From NCBI RefSeq assembly GCF_024713975.1, contig NC_091096.1:6575501-6639500 (forward strand): DNA of 64,000 nt. Reading direction: 5' to 3'. The notes beneath the pieces are model-generated. The model saw only the letters and a program-made list of their open reading frames with translations, did no database searches and was not told the DNA's origin. Made by a program: the position numbers and the translations under genes. Position 1 is the stretch's first letter; every line of letters starts with the position of its first letter. This document shows, in pieces, positions 24,201 to 36,600 of the stretch. This stretch comes from Paralichthys olivaceus. Taxonomy: Eukaryota > Chordata > Actinopteri > Pleuronectiformes > Paralichthyidae.

Positions 24201-25945
24201 CCATGTGTGTGTCTGTCTGCATTCCCTGGGGCCTGCTTTGTGTGTGCTGGGTCAGAGGAGGCCGAGGCTTTAATAAAGGAACAGGCCTGGTACAGGGATG
24301 CCAGTCTGACTGCCTGGGGACAAGCAACCTGATGGGGTCCAGATGAGAAGCCACCAGACTGGACCTCTTCATCCAAACCAGCAGCATGTTGGCGCAGGGA
24401 TTACGTTCCACCGCCTTCTTCCTTGAGCTTCTCCCTGGGTTTACGTTGGGGTTTGAGGGGTAAGCAGAGAGATCACAAGGAAACGTGTTACCTCATGCTC
24501 CGGGGAGATAACTCGCAGACAAAGAGTAGGCTCGGCTCGTATACTGGGAGGCCTTCTTTTTCTGCTGGTCATCAAACATAAATATTTAATGTGTTCCTGG
24601 CCGTTGTGTTGTGTTGGTGTCTGGTAACCAACAAGATGAGGTTGCTGTTTCCTGCTTTACGGTGATCAATAGATGTTAGTCATGTTATCTTCCCCCTCGT
24701 CCTGACAGGCACTTACATCATCCTCCTCTGCTGAGTGTCGGTTTCAGCAGGACAGTGGAATTTACTTACAGGTCAGACACTGGATCAACTCTTCCACAAT
24801 GAACTGACCTCGCTGTTTCTCTGGGCGATATGAGGTGACAGTGCCGTCAAATAAATAAAAAGATAAATAACTAAACAAGCTTTTCACTGTGATGTTGAGT
24901 AAACAAAAAAATATATGATGAGAGAATATGTTGAACATTTTGTCAACGTCAAGGCTTTTGACTTCCTGTTTATACCAGGGCAGCTGTATCTGTAATATTT
25001 ATGGGTGTGGTATTGCAGAAGTTGTAAATCAATGTGTACATCTGCTTTATTCCAGTTTTTTACGATGTGGTATAGTCGGGACTGTTGAGCCTATGTATCA
25101 AGGATCGTATCGATATCTCCCTGATAATAAGTATTATTACAATATAATTATAATATAATTACTACATGACTCCTGATAACAGAATAATGTTCTTTGACAT
25201 TGATTAAAACAGTTATTACTTATTGTATGTAGAATGGTATGTTTTTTGTTATATTGTAAAAAAATAAAATACAATATTTGTGAAAACAAGTCACACAGTG
25301 ATTAGATTAAACCAAAAGAAAAAATATATTATATAATGTATCATAAATAGCTTATTTGCCCAAAATGAGAATTAATCAGTTATTTATCCTCAGACCAATG
25401 TTATTACGTCATTAAAGCTGTGGAATCTGTTTGCTACTGTTTCTGCAAATCATGAAGTAAACGTTCGACTGCTGAATCCAAACCCAGTCGTTTGGCTGTG
25501 GAACACTTTGTCATGAACAAGCTGTTAAGAGTCATTTTACTTAATTAATGTTTGGCCTTTTTAATGAAGAACCAATCAGCAGCCACTTATGTCGTCTTGA
25601 GCATCTGAAATTGTTCCGTGCCAGGTCAATCATTCATTATACACTGACTGTCATGAAATAATGCTTCTCCCTCTGTGCATCATCAAGGATTAAGCAGAAA
25701 TGTATAAAGATTCACAGGACTCGAAATTTCAAATCAGATATGAGTTATAAAACTTTTTTTTTCATACACCCACTGTCACTGTTAAAGCCAGAACCTGTTC
25801 TCTGATATTTTCAGGCATTTCCTTATTTTGAGCTCAATCCCTTCTTTCCATTGTGCAACTCTACAAATAAAGCAACAGAGAATGACATAACAGAATGAGA
25901 TGTGGTTAGGTAATACAACTGGATGGAGTTTGCTTTGTCATGATT

Positions 25946-25947
<2 letters not shown>

Positions 25948-25989
<42 letters not shown>
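25948..25989. repeat. (CA)n microsatellite
   Basis: About 21 CA units between fgf10 and adamts12. Confidence 0.95.
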
Positions 25990-25991
<2 letters not shown>

Positions 25992-27138
25992 CTGGTTTTT
26001 AGGACACAGTGCTCCACATTGACCCAGTGTTGTGTTACTCCTTCCATTACTGCTGAGCAACCCTTGGTCTCGGGCTTGAATGACAGCGGCAGGGTGTGTG
26101 GCGCGGGGCCACAATTCCTCTAATGGCACAGAGGAGCCTGGGAAATCTGGGCCAGCTGAACCTGATTCCTGAAACAGAGCCTGGCGCTACTGATTCTGGT
26201 GTTACACACATCCAGCGGCATCTGGCACTCTCAGGCGAGAATGACCTTGAAATAACAGGCCACAAAGCGGGAGAGGTCATAAAGCAGGAAACCATGATGC
26301 AGATGAAGACGGCGCTGATTTAAATAGTTGACATGAGGTGTTAATCTAGATGACCTTATATACATCAAACAGAGTGAGGAGTACACAAACTAAAAGAACA
26401 TGTTATTCAATGTCTCAGCTATAAAGCAGCTTCGTCACAAATATCTTTTTATTAACGATGGAGACATGTGATGGTGACGTACCAGATACACGACACTGGT
26501 GGTGATGCCTGTACAATATCATACAAACACAGAGGCCATTTTTAGAGGGACCTGAGAGGGATGACCTGCAACACCTCTTTCTCATACATCAATCTCACAC
26601 CAGAGGAGAAGCACCAAGGTTCGAGCTGGAGAACTGAGCGGGTTCTGCTTTTTTTTTTTTTATCCGCTGACGATTCAAACAAAAATAACTAAATCAGGAA
26701 AACTTGTACCCGGAAAAATGTTAACACACAGTGCCGGCAAAAAAAAACAAACAGCTATATATGAGTAAAAACACATAGATTACCAATACTATTAACAATT
26801 TAATAAAGTAGTAACAAAAAAAATCTTTATTTACATTCTGCATTATTTTACTCGTCACTTAGAAATAAAAATAGAACTGGTAACTTGACTGTGGAGCACC
26901 TCGATTATAAGAGAGATTGGCACTGTGTATGTCATTTCTGTTTTTACTGAATAAAGAAAGTGCATCCTGTACGATGTAGTACAATCTAATCTGTCACAAC
27001 TGTGTAGAACTAGCTCTTGAGCTTTAATTTGTAATTTTACTGTTTTAATGTTTTTGATGTAAGCTTTGACTGAAATATTGAATTTGCCTTCAAATAAATT
27101 TGCTATTTTTTAAATAAAAGTTATATTTTAATTCTGCA

Positions 27139-27144
27139 TTTATT
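27139..27144 (-). promoter_or_regulatory. Candidate poly(A) signal of adamts12
   Basis: TTTATT (AATAAA on minus) about 265 bases after the adamts12 stop codon. Confidence 0.35.
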
Positions 27145-27373
27145 TTATCTGGTTTATCTTTTGCTCGCTTCTTTAAAACCTCTTCGCAAAAATGTTCATT
27201 GAAAAAAGTGACCTAAATAGGTAAAAAATAATAATATCATAACCGATGGAGGTTTGATTGTGCTGATTAAAAGTCACTGGGACTTTGGTTTGAATGTGTC
27301 AGTCTTTAGATGCTTTGACCTTATTTCATGTATTGCATGAAGATACAGTAAGTGTTACTGTGTCATATATAAA

Positions 27374-27398
27374 TGTGTGTGTGTGTGTGTGTGTGTGT
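27374..27398. repeat. (CA)n tract in the adamts12 3' UTR
   Basis: On the minus strand a CA repeat begins about eight bases after the adamts12 TAA. It must be transcribed at the very start of the 3' UTR. Confidence 0.9.
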
Positions 27399-27406
27399 AA
27401 CCCTGG

Positions 27407-27658
27407 TTATGGCCCGCAGGTGACACAACACTGTCTTTGGACCGATCTGAGAGAGCAGCGACCCAGTAGCTTCAGCTTGTCACAGAAGCGTGAGGACATG
27501 GTGTTCTTCCTGCAAACTGGACCTGCGTGAGAAGGTCAGAGGTCAAATGTCATGAAACACTGAAATACAGAAAGTATGTCCAAGTTTATTTACAGTGAGT
27601 TTAACCAAGAGGTTTGTTTTCTGTTACAGAGAAACAAATATACTGTAACGTCATAGAA

Positions 27659-27691
<33 letters not shown>

Positions 27692-30600
27692 ATTTATAGC
27701 GACTCTGCTTTTCATATCTCTCACTACGGAAGACACTGATTGAACGTTGCCTTGAATGTTGCGTACAGACCTGTGTTTGTCTTGCATTCCTGCGTATTGC
27801 ACTTCCTGAGTGTTTCTGGTTTGGAAATCTTCTCACAGAGGCTGTTTGGCATCACAGCTGAATCTTGGTCACTCACACAGTTGACATGCCGGTGCTGCTG
27901 ACCCCCGCCACAACTCACAGGACACTGAAAAGTCATAAAACTAAATCTTTCAGCCCACTTCTACGACTTTTTTCAGTGCTATAGTTTATCATTTTCAAGC
28001 TCGATCACGTGTGACTGACCTCCTCCCACTCCTCAGTCTTCCACTGCGTGCACGGCTTTAGGCTGCACGTGTCTGTGTCGTTTGGTCTCAGCGTGGTGCT
28101 GCAGCGATGAGGCTCGGGACAGTACACCAGACGCTCCCTGATGCCTTCGCCACAGCTGCCGGAGCACTGAGGAAAACACAGGATTTAAGAGATGGAGCAA
28201 AAGTGAATTTCCACATTTGAAGGTGAAAAAATGTGCGTAATGCTCTTACCTGTCCCCAGGGTGATATGCTCCAGGTCATACAGGGCTTGTGGGGACATGT
28301 CAAAGAGCTTATGGGTCTGCTGGACTCTGCTTGACAGTGGAACGGTCTCAGGGGACGTTTGCTCTGAGAATCGACACACTGGACGTCGCGGTACCTCCTT
28401 CCCACCACTGCACAGTTATCTGGGCACTGCAGATGTATTATCACAGGATGACAAGAAAAAAACAACAGAAACAAACACATTTCATCTTCTGGGAATTCAT
28501 TAGAGGTATTTAGAATAAAGTCACATTAATAAGTGTAATTATTTGATTCAGTGACTGGAGGGAGTCGAACATTACTCACTTTGCTCCAGCTGCCACTTTG
28601 CCAGGTGGCACAGGGCTGCAGCTCACACGTACGTGCAGGTTCAGGTCTCTTCACGTTGGCACAGTCCTCAACCTTCTGAGAGCTGCACATGACTGTTCGC
28701 CATATTGCACCAATGCCACATGTTGTTGAACACTGGGGAGGAAGTGGTGTTTTATGATTTAAATGTGTGCAGCTATGTGAGTGACAAAATGAAGTGATAC
28801 GTAAGACAAGAGGAATCTCCTTAACAACAACCAGCCACAGACTGCACCTGTACTTTTGCATGTTTTCGCCTAATAAAAGCAAATGTTGTAATAATTGTTT
28901 AAATAAGAAATCATAAAATGGATTTACCTCCCACCACAGAGCCATTAGAAGTAACTTAACTTATATACCAGTGTGCAGGTGCATGCAGGGATAGTTAGGA
29001 AAACTCTCCTCTTTAGTGAATTTAGGGAGGTCCAATTATTATGATGAAATTCCCAATATCAATGTCTGCTTGTTTTTTGTTTTATGCATTTTCTGGTATC
29101 ATGGTTTTAACCAATTGTTTTTGAGAACTTTAAATTGACGCTGAAAATTTGGAGATTCAAGCTGCAATAAAGCAAAAATAATTTTTCATCTTTTCCATTA
29201 AAAAATTATAATTAACTTCACTGTAAATTTCAAATTTGTTTTCCAATGTTATCAGTTATATACTTTAAAGGAAGAAAATAATATTACAAAATGGTATGCC
29301 TTGTAAAATGGTTGGCATAATAATATAATTTGGTGATAAACTGCGTGTACCCACCTCGCTCCAGTTTCCTACAACCCAGGATATATCCATGCTGACTGGC
29401 TCCCTGGTCATCACGATGCTGTGGTCACTGGTGGAGCTGCTCACGGGACTCCCTGGTCGCCGGTTTTGGTTCTTGGAGCCTTTGGACCGTGACGAGGGCT
29501 TTTTAGCACGTGAGACAGAAATGTTTTTCTTTGGCGTCACAGCAGGTTTCTTCACTTTAATTATCTTTACTGTGGGCTGGGCCGATGCTGCAGTGGTGAA
29601 CACTTTTCTTGCAGTTGTGGAGGGAGCGCGTGTTGTGTGGAAGCCGGTTTTCAACGGGACTGAGTGGTTCTTGTACATGGGAGTGGTGAGGGGAGCCCGG
29701 TGTGTCCAGTGTCTGTGTGGACTGGTGTGGGGGTTGGATAAGTGGTGAGTTGTCTTTACCCATGTTTCAGTGCTGGTGCGTGGGGTGGAGTAGCTGGTTG
29801 TGGTGGGTGTTCTGGTTGTGTTCACGGTGGGTGGACTTGTTTGTGAAGTGGTTGACGTGGGAGGATTTTTCAAGGATGTAGCCGTGGTAGAAACATCCAG
29901 GTTGATGATCCCTTCCTCTTCTGCCGTCCTATCCTCGACAACATAATCATATCCTGGAGTGTACATCACCACGTTTGGCGTACTTCCCTCCTCTCCCTCC
30001 ATGTTTTCTTTTTCCACCCCACTTGCTTTCTTCTCCTTTTCCACAGAGCTGGGTTTAGAAGGAAAAACCTTCCCCCTCTTATCCCCATTTTTCCTCATTA
30101 CAACACTGAACTCATAATCATCATCTTTGTCGATGATTTCAGGGGTTGTGGTTTCAGAAGGAGATTTGGTGGTTTGGACAACAGCTGTTGTCGTTTCTTT
30201 GGCTGTTTTCTTCGTCGCAGGGACAGCGGATGTGGCTGTGGGGCTGGTGGGAGCCCAGGTAGGGGGAGCTGGAGGCCTGGCAGGGGGGCTCTTCGGTGGG
30301 TAGATGCGACGGTATTTGGGGGCAGGCCCGGGTCGTCTACGAAGACTTGAGTTAGGGCAGCTCTGCAGGGCACACAGTGATCTGGACCGAGGTTTGGTTG
30401 AGAGGTCACAGGTCTTTTTGGGTGCGACTGTGCATGTGACCATGCGCGAGCGAACTCCTCCTCCGCATGTGACTGGGCACTGCAAAGAACAAAGAACATG
30501 AATAAAACATTGACTTACAGATAAAGGGAGGTAATCAGGTATGGTCAAAACAAAATAAAAACTGGAAGCAAGCTCAGTAGTCACGTCTCCACCAAGGCCC

Positions 30601-33600
30601 AACAGTCCCCTCAGATTCACTAGATGTGGATTTTTTATTAGATCTGCACCAATTTACACTCACTAATATATCAGTCTCCCAAACATGTTAGACTTTTTTC
30701 ATCATGAATTATTCTCAATGAAAATCTCTCAATATTAAAGAAAGTGGAAAAAATTCCCAGATCCACACCAAAATGTAATTGGTTCTTTCCTGACAAGAAC
30801 TGCATCCTTCCACCAAGATTCATGCTAATCCACCTGCAGGTTTTTGCATAATCATGCTAACAAACAGATACACAACAAATAAACACACGAGAAAACAAAA
30901 ACCAGACTTACCTCTTCCCAGTTCCCGACCGCCCAGTCCTGCCCACACGGTACGTCTCTGTTGCACGGCACCGCAGGTTTGGGTTTAAGGAGATGTTTGC
31001 ATTCCACAGGGTGGAGGACCCTCTCCTCTGCAGAGACTGTGCGAACACACAGCACCGTTCGCTTTCTCACACCATCTGATCCACAGGTGGCTGTGCACTG
31101 CTGCCAACCTCCAACCCACCACCTGAGGGGAGCAGGGTGGAGAGGAACAGAGAGGAAAAATAACTTGGTGAGTAGATAGTGTCCTTTTGTTCATGTTTAA
31201 TAGTTTTGTCAATACCTTGCCCGAGGAATCCAACCCAACTTTTCATTTACCAAAATAAATCCCATTTTTAAAATAACAAATGTTGTCAAAACCTCAGTCA
31301 GTCTGACTTTCCATGTATCATTTTCTGTTTTATTTTGATATTCACCTGTCTCGTCCTATTAGTTCCTGCGCTCATGTGTTCCCCCCGACCCACCCCCCCC
31401 CCCCCCCCCCCCCCCCCACACCTGCATCTAATTACCCTATTTGCCCCTGGTCTTCCTCGTAGTAAACCCTGTGTATACAGTTATAGCACTGTTCTGTTTC
31501 CATTTTTCCTGTGTGCGTCCGACGCTCTCTAACCTTTGCTTCTTGTGGTTTTTGACTCAGCTCTGTTCCCCAGTTTATGAATTCCTGTCTGCTCCTCTCC
31601 TGCTTTGTTTGCCTTGTTCTCACGGCCTACGTGTGTAAGACCTTTTGGATTATCAGTAAAGAATTTGCCTTTTTGAACTCAACCCTGCTTCCTGTGAGCG
31701 TCTGAGTCTCTGTTCCCACCAGTATCCTTCCAGCGTCACCCCTGCAGTAAAAACTATAGATGAGGCAGTAACATTACTTTTGCCATAATCTTCTATGGGT
31801 AGATCTACAGTAGTCAGGTAGATAACCTCGAATATTAAAACTGCGTTGATCATCATGAAAGGCTTATCTGACAAAAACCACAGTACAGTGAGCTCACACC
31901 AGGAGTCAGAGGGCATTTGAGAGTAAGAACCTTGCGGGACAATCCATCGTCTTGCATTTTCGGTGTCTGTCTTCAGGACGACTCTCCGGGTCACACAGAG
32001 ACTCGTCCACTACGCCCACGTCCACCTCGAAGCATCGGACAGGCTGGTACTGCACACCTGGTCAGAAATCACACATCAAGTCCAAAACTAAATCGTCAAC
32101 TGAAATCCTACAAACATTCACAGAATGAGAAATGTTCTTGTCACTTGAGGCACCGACCTAAGCCACAGGTGGTGCTGCAGTCTGTCCATGCCCCGTGTCT
32201 CCAACTGTAAGTGGGTTCAATGATCTCATTTCCTGCCTCTTTGGTCTTCTTTATCGTGTACTCGTACTTTATACCCAGGTTCTTCTCCTGAAACAGCAGC
32301 TGGACGACCACATGAAACATCACACAGAGTTTCCCTCCTCAAGAATATTAAGTTTGCATGCTCTGATCGGTTGACCATTCTTAAAGTCTGCCCCTCGTCC
32401 CCATTCCTAATTGGCTAAAATCATATTACAAAGACCGAAAATACAACTTGCTGATTGTTTTATATACATCTCACATTACTGAAACATTTAAAACTGAGGT
32501 ATGTGGGCCTTTACCTGGAGCATGACTGGCTGTTTGGTGGGTCCAGGAGCAGTGAGGTTCTCCATGTTCCCGCTGCGTTCGTAGTAGAACGTTGTCTCAC
32601 CGGCCTCGTACTCCCCGTTCCACTGGATGATGAAGTTGCCGTTGAGGAAGTACTCCTCCGACGCCTCACTCCTCAGGGCCAGGAAGTTACCTGCCTCCTT
32701 GACTTCCGTTACCAGGATGTCCCGCGCCCCCTCAGGTATCACACCCACATCCACGTACCCTGGGAGAGTCGGGGGGGAAGTCAGAGTCACGGCGGGGTAA
32801 TGAATGGGCCACCATGGCTGCTGCCACACTCACATCCAGGCTACCAGACAGTTTTCTCTCTGATCTTTAATAGAGGGTGGGCTCGCTCTGTGGGGGTGGT
32901 TGGCATGTGTATGTGTGTGTGAGTGTACGTGTGCATATTCGGCGTGGGGGGCACTGTCCTGTCTCTGGCTTTTACTGTGTGTGTGTGTGTGGATGGGGGG
33001 GTGCAGGATGGGGGAGGACGAAAGCCGCTGTGAGTGGGTCTCTGGCGTTTAATGATGTTTGTGGGAAGGAGTGTGTGTGTGTGTGTTGCAGTGTTTGTGC
33101 AAAGGAGGGGGAGGTTTGCCCTTGGTCTAAGTCTTTTGAAGTCCTACACATCTGGGCTGGTTATCTGGAGAGGATGCTGTGTCGGGCAAATACACACAGA
33201 CACAGAGAGAGAGAGAGGGAGAGAGAGGGAGGGGGAGGGAGAGAGAGAGAGAGAGGGAGAGAGAGAGAGAGGGGGAAAGAGAGGGAGAGAGAGGGAGAGA
33301 GAGAGAGAGAGGGAGAGAGAGGGGACGTTTTATTGTTTTAGAGCTTACCTCTCTATTAATCTGTCTTTAAGGTATGTTGATACTGAGGGTGAGTTATGCT
33401 TCTCCCAGCAAAGAAAATGATACGTGTGTGTTTCTTGAGATAAACACAAACACTGGGCTGCGGGTACACACACACACACACACACACACACTGTACCAGC
33501 CAAGTGCAGCAGGACAAACAGCTGTACCGTGTGGACGAGGGGGTTGCCACGACAACCAGAACAACACAATGCTGTAATGCTAATGAACCGTCCTGAAATG

Positions 33601-36600
33601 ACTTTAAGTCCGAGGACATAAATTTGAATTTGGTGCTGGTTTTCTTACTCTGCTGTTGTTGACACATCAAAGCATTTTCTCATTAATAGGTTTCTGTTTT
33701 CTGTTACAAAAATGTTTGTAATTGTTTTTCTGGTGTCCAGATCATTTCATTTGTCTCCAGCTGCTCAGATATCCTGAACTCACCGAAGCCCTCTGCCTCG
33801 TCGAACGACTTATAGACCGTCTCGCAGCTTGTGCCGTCGCCCAGGCAAACCCCACAGCGGTCCTCCACTGCGTTCGAGTCGATGCCACAGTCACAGCCGA
33901 CGTCCTGCAGACAAAACACACGCCCACAAACACATAAAAACGCAACCACAGACACATTACAGCGAATCGTAAGATGGAGGGTTTGCACAGAACATCTCCT
34001 CCTCCCTCTCTCACACTGCATCTCGCCTCGCACCCTGCTCCGCTACAACCCCTCCAGCCTCCTTTAGTCTCTTACCCAGCCACACTACCTTGCACACTCC
34101 GTTGACACAGATGTTTCTGGACTTGTTGTTCATGAAGCACGTCGTTCCGTCCGTCACAGCGTCGAGCATCTTCTCCGAGAAATAATCATTGACTGGTCGG
34201 CAGTGCAGCTCGCAGGGGTTCACTGGAGACAGTCGTGAGATGAATAGAAGAAAAGAAGAATATCGATGTTGAACTCAGATTAATAGTGCAAGTTAATTTC
34301 AAGTCAAGTCAAACTGTCTTTCTGATGCCTATTATTGTTTGATTCTTTTTCACACACAACCCTGAAGAAATTATTTATTTTGTTACAGACTATATAAAAG
34401 TGATTGGAAAAGAGTTAAAACAGCAGCTGCAGCACTGAAATGTTTTAGGCCCCACCACAACCTTTTCAGTGGAAATGCTACCCCCTGTTGGCTGACAGAT
34501 ACAACTGCACCTACTGAGCTTATGGAAAGAGAAGAGCAAAAAGACGCCTCCCAGCATCTCTGTGTGTTTGTCTATCCGCAGGATCTGATGACAGTCCGAG
34601 GCTTTGAGCACTTACAGGGGTTGGCCACAGGAATCCACTGGTAGAGCTCGTTGTTGTAGGCCACGGTGTCAAACTCACTGCACTGCATCTCCCGAAAGGT
34701 CGGTTTGTCCTTCTGGCAGGGTTTTGTGTTACACGTCCGATAACGCTTCCTTTCTCCGGTACAGTACTTTCCTCCAAACTCTGGCCTGCGGAAAACAGTG
34801 GGACACTTTGAATCACTCAGGGTGAACACTTTTGTTTCAGGTAGTCTTTTTTAAAAGAGACAGCAAAAGACAAAAAGAGGTCGGCTGTGCCTCATGATGT
34901 GAAACACATCTAGAACTAGAATGTTACTGCACATAATGCCACCATAGCCCAACAGTATCATTAAATTCAATTAAGATGCATCAAATTTAACCCAGTCATA
35001 GACATCAGGGCCCTAAAAGTTTGTCAGATTTTTCTTTTATCAAGAGATTTAATCCCTAGGTAACCAGTGAAAATGTTGAAAAACACCCTGTATCTTAATG
35101 TTAATGATTTGGATCTGCACCTAAATTTAATGGTTCTCTGACCCATACCGCATCCATCTACTCAAATTCAGGAAAAATCTTTATGTATGTTATCCTGTAA
35201 TTTATGTAATCTTGCTGATAAACATCCAAACCAACCAACTAACAGACGGACTGGGGTGAAAACGCAACCTCCTCTGCAGAGGTAAGAAGTTCTTACTTGG
35301 GGCTGTTACATTCCCTCTCCGCTGACTGAACCCCTGTCCCGCAGGTCCTGGAGCAGTGAGACCAGGTACTCCACTGTCCCCAGCCTCCGTTCACAGTCTC
35401 TGGGAGTTTTCCCACGATCACACACTCTCCGGAGATACACCACTGAAGAAGAAAATAACAAAAGCAATGGGACACATTCGATAGTCAAGATTTTCCTTCC
35501 CCAAGCAAATGAACCACAAACCCTAACAAGACTAATCAAAGGGAATCATTCACCTTCTCTGGTCCGCAGCGGGTGCCGTCTATGGGCGAGTCCAGTTTGG
35601 AGCGACAGGAGCCGTTCACTGAACACCAGAGAATCTGGCAAACGTTCTGAAGTAGACACACAACCCTGAAGCAGTTAAAAAGAGTTTTCTAAATGACATT
35701 TATTTGGTGCTTATGGGTGATACTCACATCCACCTCAGGGCAGAACGTAGCATTGGGGCCATATTGGAGCTGGCACTGGTGGTGCGTAGTGTAGCGGACG
35801 CCGAGGCGAGCCAGCGGCGTGGTTAGATCCCTCTTGGAAGGACGATCGTCCAGACAGAAACCCCATCCACGACTGAGACAGACAAACATACACGTGTGAA
35901 GTTTTGGAGAAGATGAAAAAGAGGAAGGGGCGCAAGGTGGTGCAGACAGAAAGAGGAACGAAAAAACTAAAGGAGCTTGTTTGAGAGAAATCATTGATTA
36001 TGGTAAGAAATATTTAAAAAATTGTACAAACTTCATGTAAAACACACACAGTTTGTTTTTAGGCTGCACTTTGCTGCATACCAGCCCAGTTTTAAAAAGG
36101 GTGTGATAGAAAAACACCAGGAAAGATTACGTGTTCAGAAGCCTCTATTCTAATAGCTTGCTGATTCTCAGGTCAGAGTTCAACAAACATGAGCTCTGAC
36201 CTCTGACCTCGCAGGAGCTCGAGGTGATGCAGTTCACACAAAGGAATTCATCAATTCATCACCGACACAGTTTGCAACAGAAAATAATGAGAAAAGCAAT
36301 CGGGACTTATGAAGCTGTAAACACATTCTAATGCTGCTTTTCTGCCGCTTCAGCTTTTATTGCATGTTCGTTCTTTGCTGCTCCTTTAAAAGCTTAGCAT
36401 GTCACGGTTTGCTGCACATGTTAATACAACTTTAATTTGTTCCAACACACACACACCGCCCTTTTTGTTTCTGGACCATTTTCACTGCATCCAATCACAT
36501 CTGCAAAAACATATTACATTTTCCTATTTTCTCCAACAGTGCTAAAGCTGGGGTGACTCAAGTTGTCTGTTTTATATGAATATAAAAATTAACGGCTGCA

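Larger units (their letters stand above)
20346..27406. other. Intergenic region between fgf10 and adamts12
   Basis: Seven kilobases without a supported gene. The left end is the fgf10 5' flank and the right end the adamts12 3' UTR. Within it are CT, GT and CA microsatellites (listed) and AT-rich unique sequence. As flanking DNA of a developmental signalling gene it may contain enhancers, but none can be identified from sequence alone. Confidence 0.6.

Noticed and set aside
29389-29748. 119-aa open frame on plus opposite adamts12
   Set aside because: Shadow of the large mucin-like adamts12 exon on the other strand.
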